DNA of 64,000 bases from Sphingomonas sp. IBVSS2 (GTDB lineage Bacteria > Pseudomonadota > Alphaproteobacteria > Sphingomonadales > Sphingomonadaceae), in contig NZ_NFUR01000003.1 of the NCBI RefSeq assembly GCF_002127225.1, positions 1-64,000 on the forward strand. Reading direction: 5' to 3'. The position numbers were made by a program, and so were the translations under genes. Below are positions 53,626 to 62,637 of the stretch, in pieces; positions within the stretch are counted from its first letter, which is position 1, and each line of letters opens with the position of its first letter. Below the pieces are notes generated by a model. The model saw only the letters and a list, made by a program, of their open reading frames with translations, was not told the origin of the DNA and did not search any database.

Positions 53626-55236
53626 ATGCATCGCCTTGTTCTGACCAGCCTTTTGCTCGCCGCCTCCGCACCGGCCTGGGCGCAGGAAAAGGCCGAGCAG
53701 CCGGCCGCCAAGGGGCAGGGCTATCGCGAGCAGATGAAGGCGGAGGTCGAGGCGGCATGGGCGCGCCCGCCGGTGGACGAAACCAGCGCGGTCAGCCACG
53801 GCGCCGTGACGGTGGCGGGGCAGAGCATCGCCTATACCGCCACTGCCGGCACGCTCACCATCCGCGATGACGAAGGCAAGCCGATCGCATCCTATTTCTA
53901 CACCGCCTATACCCGGGACGGGGTGGGGAAGGGGCCGCGCCCGGTCACCTTCTTCTACAATGGCGGCCCGGGCTCGCCGACGATCTGGCTGCACATGGGC
54001 AGCTTCGCGCCGGTGCGCGTGACGACGGCCAATCCCGAATATATCCGCCCCGCACCCTATGGTTTCGGCCCCAATCCCCATTCGCTGATCGACAAGACGG
54101 ATATGGTGTTCGTCGACGCGATCGGTGCCGGCTGGTCCCGGCCGCTCGGCGACAAGGCCGGCAAGGATTTCTGGGGTGTCGACCAGGACGCCGATGGCTT
54201 TGCGCGCGCGATCCTGCGCTACACCAGCAAGTTCAACCGCTGGGCCTCGCCGAAATTCCTGTTCGGCGAAAGCTATGGCACGCTGCGCAATCCGGTGGTC
54301 GCCGCCAAGCTGGAGGCCGCCGGCCTCAGCCTGAACGGCATCGTCCAGTTCTCGACGATCATGAACTATGGCGTGCGCCAGCCGGGCTACGACCAGAATT
54401 ATCTCACCCTGTTCCCGACGATGGCGGCGACCGCCTGGTATCACAACCGGCTGCCGAACCGGCCGGGCGATCTACAGGCCTTTCTCGACGAGGTACGGGC
54501 CTTCACCAGCGGCCCCTATGCCGCGGCGCTGGCCAAGGGATCGACGATCTCGCCCGAGGAAAAGGCTGCGGTGGCGGCGAAGATGGCCGCTTATACCGGC
54601 ATCGGCGAGGCCTATATCCTGCGCGCCGACCTGCGCCTCACCCTGCCGCGTTTCCAGACCGAGCTGCTGCGCGATCGCCGTCTGGCCGTGGGCCGGCTGG
54701 ATTCGCGCTATTTGCTGAACGTGACCGATGCGAACGCCGACAGTCCCGAGGACGATCCCGCCTCGACTGCGGTGTCGGGCGCCTTTGTCGCGACGTTTCA
54801 GGACTATGCGACCCGGGTGCTCGGCTACAAGACCGACATGCCCTATCGCATGAGCGCGCGCGGTCCGGGTTTCGAATGGGACTGGAAGCATCGCGCGCCG
54901 GGCGACGGCACGCATCTGGCCCCCGACAGCGCCATCGACCTTGCCTATGCGATGCGCACCAATCCCTATCTCAAGGTGCTGTTCATCAACGGCTATTTCG
55001 ATTTTGCCACGCCGTTCTACGGGGCGGAATTCGACGTCAACCACATGCTGCTGGACCAGCAGCTCCAGAAGAACATCCGCTTCACTTACTATCATGCCGG
55101 GCACATGGTGTATCTGAACCCGGACACGCTTCCCGAGATGCACCGCGATCTGTCGACCTGGTATGACGATGCACTGCGTGCCGCGGCCTCGAGCAACCCG
55201 CCGGCCCGTCCGGAGGCGAAGGCCGGCAGGAACTGA
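53626..55236 (+). CDS. S10-family serine carboxypeptidase
   Basis: 536 residues. Signal peptide (LVLTSLLLAASAPAWAQEK), then the S10 landmarks: FFYNGGPGSPTIWLHMGSF, nucleophile FLFGESYGTLR, the acid in INGYFDFATPFYGAEF and the histidine in YYHAGHMVYLN. It removes C-terminal residues from peptides, probably in the periplasm or outside. It stands alone between the mltG group and the haemoglobin gene. Confidence 0.92.
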   Translation: MHRLVLTSLLLAASAPAWAQEKAEQPAAKGQGYREQMKAEVEAAWARPPVDETSAVSHGAVTVAGQSIAYTATAGTLTIRDDEGKPIASYFYTAYTRDGVGKGPRPVTFFYNGGPGSPTIWLHMGSFAPVRVTTANPEYIRPAPYGFGPNPHSLIDKTDMVFVDAIGAGWSRPLGDKAGKDFWGVDQDADGFARAILRYTSKFNRWASPKFLFGESYGTLRNPVVAAKLEAAGLSLNGIVQFSTIMNYGVRQPGYDQNYLTLFPTMAATAWYHNRLPNRPGDLQAFLDEVRAFTSGPYAAALAKGSTISPEEKAAVAAKMAAYTGIGEAYILRADLRLTLPRFQTELLRDRRLAVGRLDSRYLLNVTDANADSPEDDPASTAVSGAFVATFQDYATRVLGYKTDMPYRMSARGPGFEWDWKHRAPGDGTHLAPDSAIDLAYAMRTNPYLKVLFINGYFDFATPFYGAEFDVNHMLLDQQLQKNIRFTYYHAGHMVYLNPDTLPEMHRDLSTWYDDALRAAASSNPPARPEAKAGRN

Positions 55237-55254
55237 TCCGCCGGCGGAGCGCTT

Positions 55255-55722
55255 TCAGGCGAATCCTTCGCCTGGCCCCAGCCCCAGCTTCCCGTGATGG
55301 TGGATAGCGATCCCGTTCAGGAAGCTGTTGGCGATCATCCGGGCGCGTTCATGGACGTGCCCGGCCGCATCCCCGCCGCCGATCTCTGCCAGCGTGGCGG
55401 CGAACAAGTCGAGCCAGCGCGCGAACATCGGCTTGTCGAGCCCCGGGATAGCGAGGTGCAGCGGCATCGGCCGGCCAAGATACTCGCCGCTGCTGAACAG
55501 GATCGAGCGCCAGAAACGCTTCATCTGGGCGAGATGCGGCGCCCAGTCCTTGATCCGCTCGGCAAAGACGGGTCCCAGCACCGGATCGGCCTGGATCCGC
55601 GCATAGAATCGGTCGACCAGCTCGGAGACGAAGCCATCGTCAATCCCCATCTCGGCGGCCTGGCGCCGTTTCTCCTCGCGCATCGCAAGGGCATGGGGGG
55701 AGGGCGTGCCGGTCTTTTCCAT
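55255..55722 (-). CDS. group III truncated haemoglobin
   Basis: 155 residues from the ATG at 55722. The globin core shows FVSELVDRFYARIQADPVLG, WAPHLAQMKRFWRSILF and YLGRPMPLHLAIPGLDKPMF; the histidine in PLHLAI is the likely haem ligand region. Group III globins bind oxygen or NO, and their role is poorly known. It is convergent with the S10 peptidase gene (18 bases between stops). Confidence 0.88.
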   Translation of the reverse strand: MEKTGTPSPHALAMREEKRRQAAEMGIDDGFVSELVDRFYARIQADPVLGPVFAERIKDWAPHLAQMKRFWRSILFSSGEYLGRPMPLHLAIPGLDKPMFARWLDLFAATLAEIGGGDAAGHVHERARMIANSFLNGIAIHHHGKLGLGPGEGFA

Positions 55723-55798
55723 GGCCGGGATGTGGGGTGGAGGGAGCGGGATGGGAATGGGACATTCGGTCCCAGACGCGCGGTCCAAGCTACGATAT

Positions 55799-55830
55799 CG
55801 TCATCCCGGCGAAAGCCGGGATCTCAGGCG
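55799..55830. repeat. REP-like palindrome 1
   Basis: CGTCATCCCGGCGAAAGCCG followed by GGATCTCAGGCG: a GC-rich hairpin unit common between sphingomonad genes. Two more copies lie at 56124-56154 (inverted) and 56169-56200, and related copies at 62445-62520. Confidence 0.85.
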
Positions 55831-55855
55831 ATGGAGGGGCGCTGAGGCCGGTTGG

Positions 55856-56119
55856 ACCAACAAGCCACGCGGTGTGCTCTACATAGGCGTGGCGGCGTTG
55901 CTCGCGCAGCGCGTGCAGCAGCATCGCGAAGGCAAAGGCTCGAAATTCTGCACCAGATACAATTTCAAGCTTCTCGTCCTCACGGAGCATCACGACACGA
56001 TCGATGATGCGATCCGCCGCGAGAAGATGCTCAAGGAATGGAAGCGCGAGTGGAAGATCGAGTTGATCGAGCGCTTCGATCCCGAATGGCGCGATCTGTT
56101 CGACGACATTCGGGAATAG
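55856..56119 (+). pseudogene. GIY-YIG nuclease lacking its first strand
   Basis: The preserved part begins TNKPRGVLYIGVAALLAQRV and continues through KFCTRYNFKLLVLTE, AIRREKMLKEWKREWKIELI and WRDLFDDI, as in small UvrC-like GIY-YIG endonucleases of about 95 residues. The first strand carrying the GIY tyrosine (usually a VYIL or VYIM motif before TNK) is absent; a REP palindrome is found a few bases upstream instead. No start codon lies between the palindrome and the domain. Palindromes lie on both sides, so repeat insertion or recombination probably removed the 5' end. Confidence 0.65.
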
Positions 56120-56123
56120 GGCC

Positions 56124-56154
56124 GCCTGAGATCCCGGCTTTCGCCGGGATGACG
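56124..56154. repeat. REP-like palindrome 2 (inverted relative to 1)
   Basis: CGCCTGAGATCCCGGCTTTC then GCCGGGATGACG, the reverse complement of the unit at 55799-55830. It begins 4 bases after the GIY-YIG stop. Confidence 0.85.
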
Positions 56155-56168
56155 ATATTTTTGAAGGC

Positions 56169-56200
56169 CGTCACCCCGGCGAAAGCCGGGGCCTCAGGCG
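56169..56200. repeat. REP-like palindrome 3
   Basis: CGTCACCCCGGCGAAAGCCG then GGGCCTCAGGCG, same orientation as copy 1. With copy 2 it forms an inverted pair immediately after the eda stop and could form the operon's transcription end. Confidence 0.85.
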
Positions 56201-56201
56201 C

Positions 56202-56810
56202 TCAGCCCTTCAGCGAAGCCGCCTCGCGCGCCAGCGCCTCGACCTGTTCATAGCTCGCGCCCTTGGGCGTGACCCAGGACCCGCCCACGCACAGGATCGG
56301 ATCGAACGCCAGCCATTCCGGCGCGGTCGCGGCGGAGATCCCGCCGGTCGGGCAGAATTTGCACTGGTAGAAGGGCGCGGCGAGTGCCTTCAGCGCCTTG
56401 AGCCCGCCCGAAGTCTCGGCCGGGAAGAATTTGAAATGTTCCAGCCCCAGGTCGAGGCCGCGCATGATGTCGCCGGCATTGGCGACGCCGGGCAGATAGG
56501 GCACGCCGCTGCGGGTGATTGCATCGCCCAGCCGGTCCGTCAGGCCCGGCGAGACGATGAACTCGGCATCCGCCTTCATCACCTGCTCGAACTGCTCGGT
56601 ATTCACGACCGTGCCCGCGCCGACGATCGCGCCCTCGACCTTCTTCATCTCGGCGATCGCTTCCAGCGCCGCCTCGGTGCGCAGCGTCACTTCGAGCACG
56701 CGCAGGCCACCCTTCACCAGCGCCTCCGCCAGCGGGTGGGCGGTGGCGGCGTCTTCGATCACGAGCACCGGGATCACCGGCGCGGTCTTCATGATGGCTT
56801 CGATATTCAA
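56202..56810 (-). CDS. eda: 2-keto-3-deoxy-6-phosphogluconate aldolase
   Basis: 202 residues from a TTG at 56810 that overlaps the glk stop (TTGA); this gives the family-like MNIEAIMKTAPVIPVLVI start, while the ATG at 56792 would be shorter. Catalytic features: VLEVTLRTEAAL (Glu), IVGAGTV, FIVSPGL and the Schiff-base lysine in LEHFKFFPAE, then FCPTGGIS. It splits KDPG into pyruvate and glyceraldehyde-3-phosphate, the last step of the Entner-Doudoroff pathway, and is the last gene of the operon. Confidence 0.94.
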   Translation of the reverse strand: MNIEAIMKTAPVIPVLVIEDAATAHPLAEALVKGGLRVLEVTLRTEAALEAIAEMKKVEGAIVGAGTVVNTEQFEQVMKADAEFIVSPGLTDRLGDAITRSGVPYLPGVANAGDIMRGLDLGLEHFKFFPAETSGGLKALKALAAPFYQCKFCPTGGISAATAPEWLAFDPILCVGGSWVTPKGASYEQVEALAREAASLKG

Positions 56811-57775
56811 AGGGCATGCTCCTGCGCGAACGCCGCGGCGGCGCCGTACAGGCCCGGTTGCGGGTGCGTGATGAGCTTCACCGGAATGGAAGACATCAGC
56901 CCCTGGAACCGGCCCTTGGCGACGAACCGCTGGCCGAAGCCCGACTGCAACAGATGGTCCTTCAAGCGCAAGCCCAGACCGCCGGCGATCACGACGCCGC
57001 TGGGGCCATGGCACAGCGCCAGGTCACCCGCGACCGCGCCCAGGCTCAGGCAGAAGCGATCCAGCGCCGCTGCCGCCAGCTCGTCCTTGCCCTCCAGCGC
57101 CAGGCTCCAGATCGCCTTGTCGTCGAGCCGGTGGACCGGCTTGCCCTCGAGCTCGGCCAGTGTTTCGTAGAGCGAGACGATCGCGGGGCCGGCCGCCACG
57201 CGCTCCTTGGAGACGCGGGTATAGGTCTTGCGCAGCCGCTTCACGAGCGCGTCCTCGATCGGGTCGAGCGGCGCGAAGTCGCTGTGCCCGCCTTCGGTGG
57301 CGATCACGTCATATCCGGCGCGGTGGCGGAAGACCTGCGCTACGCCCAGTCCGGTGCCCGGGCCGCATACGGTGATCGAACCCTTGGCGGGCAGCGCTTC
57401 GTCGGGCCCGCACAGATGGAGGAAATGCTCCTCGCCCATCTGCGCGACGGCATGGCCGATTGCTTCGAAATCATTGACCACCGTCCAGGTATCGGCGCCC
57501 AACCGCTCGGGAATGAGGGCGGGGCGGATCACCCAGGGATTGTTGGTCAGCTTGATGATGTCGCCGCCCACCGGCGATGCCACCGCCAGCGCCGCCGCCT
57601 TGGGCAATTCACGGCCCAGCGCCTCGCCATAGGCCTGCCAGGCGAGCTGCAGGCTGGGATGCTCGGCCACTTTCTGCGTGATCGGCTCGCTGATCGAGGC
57701 CACCCGACCCTCTGCCACTTCGGCAATGGCAAAGCGGGCGTGCGTGCCCCCGATATCGACCGCGACGACTTCCAT
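56807..57775 (-). CDS. glk: glucokinase (Glk family)
   Basis: 322 residues. ATP/sugar-kinase motifs: VAVDIGGTHARFAIAEV, NNPWVI, VNDFEAIGHAV, VCGPGTGLGVAQVF and VVIAGGLGLRL. It phosphorylates glucose to glucose-6-phosphate, the substrate of Zwf. It lies between edd and eda and overlaps eda by four bases, so the pathway genes are co-expressed. Confidence 0.94.
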   Translation of the reverse strand: MEVVAVDIGGTHARFAIAEVAEGRVASISEPITQKVAEHPSLQLAWQAYGEALGRELPKAAALAVASPVGGDIIKLTNNPWVIRPALIPERLGADTWTVVNDFEAIGHAVAQMGEEHFLHLCGPDEALPAKGSITVCGPGTGLGVAQVFRHRAGYDVIATEGGHSDFAPLDPIEDALVKRLRKTYTRVSKERVAAGPAIVSLYETLAELEGKPVHRLDDKAIWSLALEGKDELAAAALDRFCLSLGAVAGDLALCHGPSGVVIAGGLGLRLKDHLLQSGFGQRFVAKGRFQGLMSSIPVKLITHPQPGLYGAAAAFAQEHAL

Positions 57776-57878
57776 TCGGGCTCCTGATCCTCTCTCGCGC
57801 CGTGGCCTGTCAACGTTGCCAGACCCGGCTGCGCCCTTCTTCCCCCGTGCGGCGCAGAAGTAAAGGGCGGCGTCAAAA

Positions 57879-58006
57879 CTCCCCTCCCTGCAAGGGAGGG
57901 GTTGGGGTGGGCGGCGTCTGGGCGATACTGCTCAATCGAGTACGGACGTCACCGTATCGCCACGCCTCGACCCACCCCTCATTCCCCTCCCTTGCAGGGA
58001 GGGGAG
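57879..58006. repeat. inverted repeat pair between edd and glk
   Basis: The left arm (57879-57911) contains CTCCCCTCCCTGCAAGGGAG then GGGTTGGGGTGGG; the right arm (57971-58006) is its inverted relative (CCCACCCCT, CATTCCCCTCCCTTGCAGGG). Each arm also holds its own small palindrome. This is a repeat family separate from the one around the GIY-YIG gene. Confidence 0.8.
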
Positions 58007-58010
58007 GCAG

Positions 58011-59831
58011 TCACAGCCCCGCTTCGGCCAGCATCGCCGAGGCGCCCTTTTCGGCCTCGTCGCAATGGTGGCGCAGCATCGCGAACAGTTCGCGGCCGGT
58101 GCCGATCGCCGGAGGAGGCGTGGCGACATGCGCGCGCGCGCCCCATTCGGCGGCATCGACCAGGGCGTTCAACTCGCCCGTCTCGGCGCAGAGCCGCACC
58201 ACATCGCCATCGCGCAGCTTGGCGATCGGCCCCCCGCCCAGCGCCTCGGGGCTGAGATGGATCGCACACGGCACCTTGCCGCTCGCGCCCGACATGCGCC
58301 CGTCGGTCACCAGCGCGACCTTGAACCCGCGATTCTGGAGGACGCCCAGCGGTGGCGTGAGCTTGTGCAGCTCCGGCATGCCATTGGCCTTGGGCCCCTG
58401 GAAGCGCACGACCACCACCACGTCGCGGTCGAGCTCGCCGGCCTTGAACGCAGCCTGTACTTCGGCCTGGTCCTGGAACACGCGGCACGGCGCCTCGATC
58501 GTCCAGCGCTCGCGCTCGACTGCGGAGACCTTGATGCAGGCGCGGCCCAGATTGCCCTTGAGGATGCGGAAGCCGCCTTCGGGCGAGAAGGGCGCTTCGG
58601 CGGTGCGCAGGATCGTGTCGTCGCCGCTCTCTGCGCCATGGTCGACCCACACGAGTTCGTCGCCCGCCATTTCCGGCTTGCGGCCATAATCGGCCATGCC
58701 GCCCTTGCCGACGGTCAGCGTGTCGCCGTGCATCAGCCCGGCATCCAGCAGCTCGCGGATCACGAAGCTCGGCCCGCCGGCATCCTCGAAGCCGTTCACG
58801 TCCGCCGAGCCATTGGGATAGACCCGCGCCAAAAGCGGCACCACGCGTGAAAGCCGGTCGAAATCGTCCCAGTCGATCGTGATCCCGGCCGCCCGCGCGA
58901 ATGCCGGCACATGGATCAGGTGGTTGGTCGAGCCGCCGGTGGCGAGCAGCACGATCGCCGCGTTCACGATTGCCTTCTCGTCGACGACATGGCCGATCGG
59001 GCGATAGTCGTCGCCGTTCCAGCCGATCTCGGCGAGCCGGTGGACGGCGGCACGGGTCAGCTCCTGGCGCAGCTTGGTGCCGGGATTGGCGAACGCCGCG
59101 CCCGGCATGTGCAGGCCCATCGCCTCCATCATCATCTGGTTGGAATTGGCGGTGCCGTAGAAAGTGCAGGTGCCCTTGGAGTGATAGGCCGCGATCTCGG
59201 CGTCGAGCAGTTCGTCGCGCCCGATCTTCCCTTCCGCGTAAAGCTCGCGGATCTTGGCCTTTTCCTTGTTGGCCAGGCCCGATCGCATCGGCCCGCCGGG
59301 CACCAGCACCATCGGCAGATGACCGAAGCGCAGCGCGCCCATCACCAGGCCGGGGACGATCTTGTCGCAGATGCCGAGCAGCGCCGCGCCCTCGAACGTG
59401 CGGTGGGAAAGGGCGACCGCGGTGCTCAGCGCGATCGTGTCGCGGCTGAACAGCGAGAGCTCCATGCCTTGATAGCCCTGGGTCACCCCGTCGCACATCG
59501 CCGGCACGCCGCCCGCCACCTGCGCGGTGGCCCCGGCCTCGTGCGCCCAGACCTTCATCTGCTCGGGATAGCGGTAATAGACCGCGTGCGCCGATAGCAT
59601 GTCGTTATAGGCGGTGACGATGCCGATGTTCATCGAATGCCCGGCCTTCAGCTGGTCGCGCTGCTCGTCGGTGCCCGCATAGGCATGGGCGAGGTTGGCG
59701 CAGCCGAGCTTGGGCCGGTCGTTGCCCGATTCGCGCTCGGCATCGACCAGCGCGAGATAGGCGCGGCGGCGCGCCTTGGAGCGTTCGACGACGCGATCGG
59801 TGACGGCGGCGATTTCGGGATGCAGGGTCAT
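58011..59831 (-). CDS. edd: phosphogluconate dehydratase
   Basis: 606 residues from the ATG at 59831. IlvD/Edd family with iron-sulfur cysteines in [40 protein letters not shown] and [21 protein letters not shown]-terminal [20 protein letters not shown]. It dehydrates 6-phosphogluconate to KDPG. Within the operon it sits between pgl and glk, with a repeat region on each side. Confidence 0.95.
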   Translation of the reverse strand: MTLHPEIAAVTDRVVERSKARRRAYLALVDAERESGNDRPKLGCANLAHAYAGTDEQRDQLKAGHSMNIGIVTAYNDMLSAHAVYYRYPEQMKVWAHEAGATAQVAGGVPAMCDGVTQGYQGMELSLFSRDTIALSTAVALSHRTFEGAALLGICDKIVPGLVMGALRFGHLPMVLVPGGPMRSGLANKEKAKIRELYAEGKIGRDELLDAEIAAYHSKGTCTFYGTANSNQMMMEAMGLHMPGAAFANPGTKLRQELTRAAVHRLAEIGWNGDDYRPIGHVVDEKAIVNAAIVLLATGGSTNHLIHVPAFARAAGITIDWDDFDRLSRVVPLLARVYPNGSADVNGFEDAGGPSFVIRELLDAGLMHGDTLTVGKGGMADYGRKPEMAGDELVWVDHGAESGDDTILRTAEAPFSPEGGFRILKGNLGRACIKVSAVERERWTIEAPCRVFQDQAEVQAAFKAGELDRDVVVVVRFQGPKANGMPELHKLTPPLGVLQNRGFKVALVTDGRMSGASGKVPCAIHLSPEALGGGPIAKLRDGDVVRLCAETGELNALVDAAEWGARAHVATPPPAIGTGRELFAMLRHHCDEAEKGASAMLAEAGL

Positions 59832-59840
59832 GTCAAAACT

Positions 59841-59923
59841 CCGTTCGCCCTGAGCTTGTCGAAGGGCGGTTCTTCTTCCCACCCGCCGAGCCACGGTGCT
59901 TCGACAAGCTCAGCACGAACGGG
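59841..59923. repeat. inverted repeat pair between pgl and edd
   Basis: CCGTTCGCCCTGAGCTTGTC then GAAGGG at 59841-59866, and its inverted relative CTTCGACAAGCTCAGCACGA then ACGGG at 59899-59923. This is a widespread repeat type in Alphaproteobacteria. It could form a hairpin in the operon mRNA. Confidence 0.85.
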
Positions 59924-59933
59924 TGTTATTGAT

Positions 59934-60641
59934 TCAAGCCGCCCAGTGGATGTCCACCGGCAGCTCGACATCGGCGAGCACGCGGCCGACCGGATAGCTC
60001 GAAGAGGCGCCCTGTTCGATCGCCGCTTCCAGAACCGCCTTCTTGGCCTCGCCGGTGATCGCGATCATCAGCGCGCGGGCGGACACGATGGCGGCGCGCG
60101 ACAGCGTCACGCGGGCGACGGGGGCTTCCGGGGGGAGGGGATCGGGCATCACGCCCAGCGCGCGGCGCTCCTTCGGGCCGTTCAGCGCCTCGTCGAAATC
60201 GGGGCCGGGGAAGATCGAGGCGCAATGCCCGTCGCCGCCCACGCCGAGCAGGCACAGGTCGAGCGGCCAGTGCACGTCCTGGAGCAGCGCATCGGCCGAG
60301 CGGCCCGCCGCCTTGTAGTCCGGCGCCTTGTCGCTCACCAGAGGGATGACCCGCGCGCCCTTGGGGATGAAGATCTTGCCGATCGCGGTGACGTTCGACA
60401 GCGGATCGCCCAGCGGCACGATGCGATCGTCGCCCGGGATGATCGTCACGCGCTTCCAGTCGATCTTGGCCCTGGCCAGCTTCTCGTAGATCGGCAGCGG
60501 GGTCTTGCCGCCCGCCAGCGCGATCACCGCGGCGCCGCGGGCATCGATCGCGCTCTCGATGATGAAGCCGATATCGCCCGCGACGGCCTCGGCCATCTCG
60601 TCGGCATCGTCATAGTCCCACCATTCGATTTCGGTCGTCAT
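59934..60641 (-). CDS. pgl: 6-phosphogluconolactonase
   Basis: 235 residues from the ATG at 60641 (GGAACG upstream). Family motifs: VIALAGGKTPLPIYEKLARA, IPGDDRIVPLGDPLSN, LCLLGVGGDGHCASIFPG and RVTLSRAAIVSAR. It hydrolyses 6-phosphogluconolactone from the Zwf step. It lies between zwf and edd. Confidence 0.94.
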   Translation of the reverse strand: MTTEIEWWDYDDADEMAEAVAGDIGFIIESAIDARGAAVIALAGGKTPLPIYEKLARAKIDWKRVTIIPGDDRIVPLGDPLSNVTAIGKIFIPKGARVIPLVSDKAPDYKAAGRSADALLQDVHWPLDLCLLGVGGDGHCASIFPGPDFDEALNGPKERRALGVMPDPLPPEAPVARVTLSRAAIVSARALMIAITGEAKKAVLEAAIEQGASSSYPVGRVLADVELPVDIHWAA

Positions 60642-60688
60642 GTTCGTTCCTTGCGTTTCAGGTGGGTGTTCCCGGCTCAAAAATCATC

Positions 60689-60776
60689 GTCATGCCGAAC
60701 TTGTTTCAGCATCCAACGTGCCGGCAGCGCCATCGCCCGAGGAGAGTTGGACCCTGAAACGCGTTCAGGGTGACGG
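60689..60776. repeat. inverted repeat pair between zwf and pgl
   Basis: CGTCATGCCGAACTTGTTTC then AGCATCC (60689-60715) is matched inverted by GGACCCTGAAACGCGTTCAG then GGTGACGG (60749-60776). This is a third repeat type in this operon, typical of sphingomonad intergenic palindromes. Confidence 0.8.
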
Positions 60777-60790
60777 TTATCCTCAAATTG

Positions 60791-62248
60791 CTATTCGTTC
60801 CACGTCACCCCGTCGCGCTCGGTCAGCGCGATCGCGGCGCTCGGCCCCCAGCTGCCCGAGGCATAGGGCTTGGGCTTCACGCCGCCCGCCTTCCAGCCCT
60901 CGCGGATCGCGTCGATCCATTCCCACTGCGCCTCCACTTCGTCGCGGCGGACGAACAGCGTGGGATCGCCCTCGATCAGGTCGAGGAACAGCCGCTCATA
61001 GGCGATGCGGCGGCGCGTGCCGGCGAACTCATGCTCCAGGCTCAGGTTCAGCGGCACTTCCTTCAGGCGGATGCCCTCGCGGTCGAGCCCGGGCTGCTTC
61101 GCCATCACGCGCAGCTGGATATATTCCTCGGGCTGCAGGCGGATCACCAGGATGTTGGGCTGGAGCGCGCCCCCGCGATCCGCGAAGATCGAGTGCGGCA
61201 CGGGCTTGAACTGGATCACGATCTCGCTGCGCCGTTCCGCCAGCCTCTTGCCGGTGCGCAGGTAGAAGGGAACGCCGTGCCAGCGCCAATTGTCGACATG
61301 GGCCTTGATCGCGACGAAGGTCTCGGTGTCCGAGGGCTTTTCCAGGTCGGTGTCGTAGGAACGGACGATCTCGCCCTTTACCGCGCCGCCGCCATATTGG
61401 CCGGTCACGGTCAGGTTCGGCACATCGCCGCCCGCAATCGGGCGAAGCGAGCGCAGCACCTTCACCTTCTCGTCGCGGATCGAAGTGCCGTCGAAGCGGG
61501 CCGGGGGCTCCATCGCGATCAGCGCGAGCAGCTGGAGCATGTGGTTCTGCACCATGTCGCGCAGCGCGCCGACATCGTCATAATAGCCCGCGCGCCCCTC
61601 GAGGCCGACCGTCTCGGAGACGGTGATCTGGACGTGATCGATCCCCTGCGCGTTCCACACCGGCTCGAACAGCGAATTGCCGAAGCGCAGCGCCAGGATG
61701 TTCTGCACCGTCTCCTTGCCGAGATAATGGTCGATCCGGAAGGTGCGATCCTCCGGAAAGGCCTCGGCGACGATGTCGTTGACGATGCGGCTGGAGGCGA
61801 GGTCGACCCCCAGCGGCTTTTCCAGCCCGATGCGGACATTGGCGCCGGTCAGCCCCGCCGATTCGAGCCCCTTGATCGTCGGGCCGAACAGCGAGGGCGC
61901 GGTCGACAGGAAGATGGCGAGCCCGTTCGAGATGTCGCCCAGCTTCTCGGCCAGCGCAGCGAAGCCTTCGGTCTTCGAGGCATCGAGCCGCTGGTAGAAG
62001 AGCCGTTCGAGAAAGCTCCCGACAGCGCTGTCATCCTTCCGGTCGGCCGGCACGAAATGGTCGAGCGCCTCGCGGGCGAATGCACGGAAGCCGGTATCGT
62101 CGTAATCCGAACGTGCGGTGCCGGTGATGGTCAGCCCTTCGGGCAGCAATCCGTCGGCGTGAAGACCATAAAGGGAGGGGAGCAGCATCCGCTGGGAAAG
62201 GTCGCCGGTGGCACCGAACAAAAGCAATTTGCCCGCGGGCTGTCGCAT
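60791..62248 (-). CDS. zwf: glucose-6-phosphate dehydrogenase
   Basis: 485 residues from the ATG at 62248, preceded by AGAGAGGCG. The coenzyme fold LLFGATGDLSQRMLLPSLYG, the active-site RIDHYLGKETVQNILALRF, EKPLG and the late NWRWHGVPFYLRTGKRL are diagnostic. It oxidises glucose-6-phosphate with NAD(P)+ and is the first gene of zwf-pgl-edd-glk-eda. Confidence 0.96.
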   Translation of the reverse strand: MRQPAGKLLLFGATGDLSQRMLLPSLYGLHADGLLPEGLTITGTARSDYDDTGFRAFAREALDHFVPADRKDDSAVGSFLERLFYQRLDASKTEGFAALAEKLGDISNGLAIFLSTAPSLFGPTIKGLESAGLTGANVRIGLEKPLGVDLASSRIVNDIVAEAFPEDRTFRIDHYLGKETVQNILALRFGNSLFEPVWNAQGIDHVQITVSETVGLEGRAGYYDDVGALRDMVQNHMLQLLALIAMEPPARFDGTSIRDEKVKVLRSLRPIAGGDVPNLTVTGQYGGGAVKGEIVRSYDTDLEKPSDTETFVAIKAHVDNWRWHGVPFYLRTGKRLAERRSEIVIQFKPVPHSIFADRGGALQPNILVIRLQPEEYIQLRVMAKQPGLDREGIRLKEVPLNLSLEHEFAGTRRRIAYERLFLDLIEGDPTLFVRRDEVEAQWEWIDAIREGWKAGGVKPKPYASGSWGPSAAIALTERDGVTWNE

Positions 62249-62571
62249 GGATCGCCTCTCTGTGGTCGTTTCGAGCCCGCGAGACACCAATGGGGCGCAA
62301 AGATCAAGGGCAGGTGGCCGGTCCCAGATAAGGTAACCGGTGGCAACGACAAGCCTGAGAGGAGGTTTGTTCGAGCGACGACGCTACGGAAAGACAGATT
62401 TGTCCGCGCAGAGGCATCGCATGCCTGGTCGATGCCGGCCCATTCGTCATCCCGGCGAAAGCCGGGATCTCATGCTGTGGCGCGATACTGCCCCGGATCC
62501 CGGCTTTCGCCGGGGTGACGGCTTCGGCGAGAATATCTCCGCGCTCTGTTTCTTCGTCGCGTCGTAGCGCG
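62249..62571. other. intergenic region between zwf and argC with REP palindromes
   Basis: About 320 bases with no supported gene. It probably holds the zwf promoter near 62250-62340. REP-like units lie at 62445-62472 (CGTCATCCCGGCGAAAGCCG then GGATCTCA) and inverted at 62495-62520 (GGATCCCGGCTTTCGCCGGG then GTGACG), the same family as around the GIY-YIG gene. Confidence 0.7.
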
Positions 62572-62604
62572 ACCAAAAGAAAGGGCCGGGCATCACGCCC
62601 GGCC
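62572..62604 (-). terminator. rho-independent terminator of argC
   Basis: On the minus strand GGCCGGGC, loop GTGAT, then GCCCGGCC is followed by CTTTCTTTTGG. It lies about 33 bases after the argC stop. Confidence 0.8.
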
Positions 62605-62637
62605 TTCCCAGCCTCCTCACGCCTCAGCGTGCGAGAA

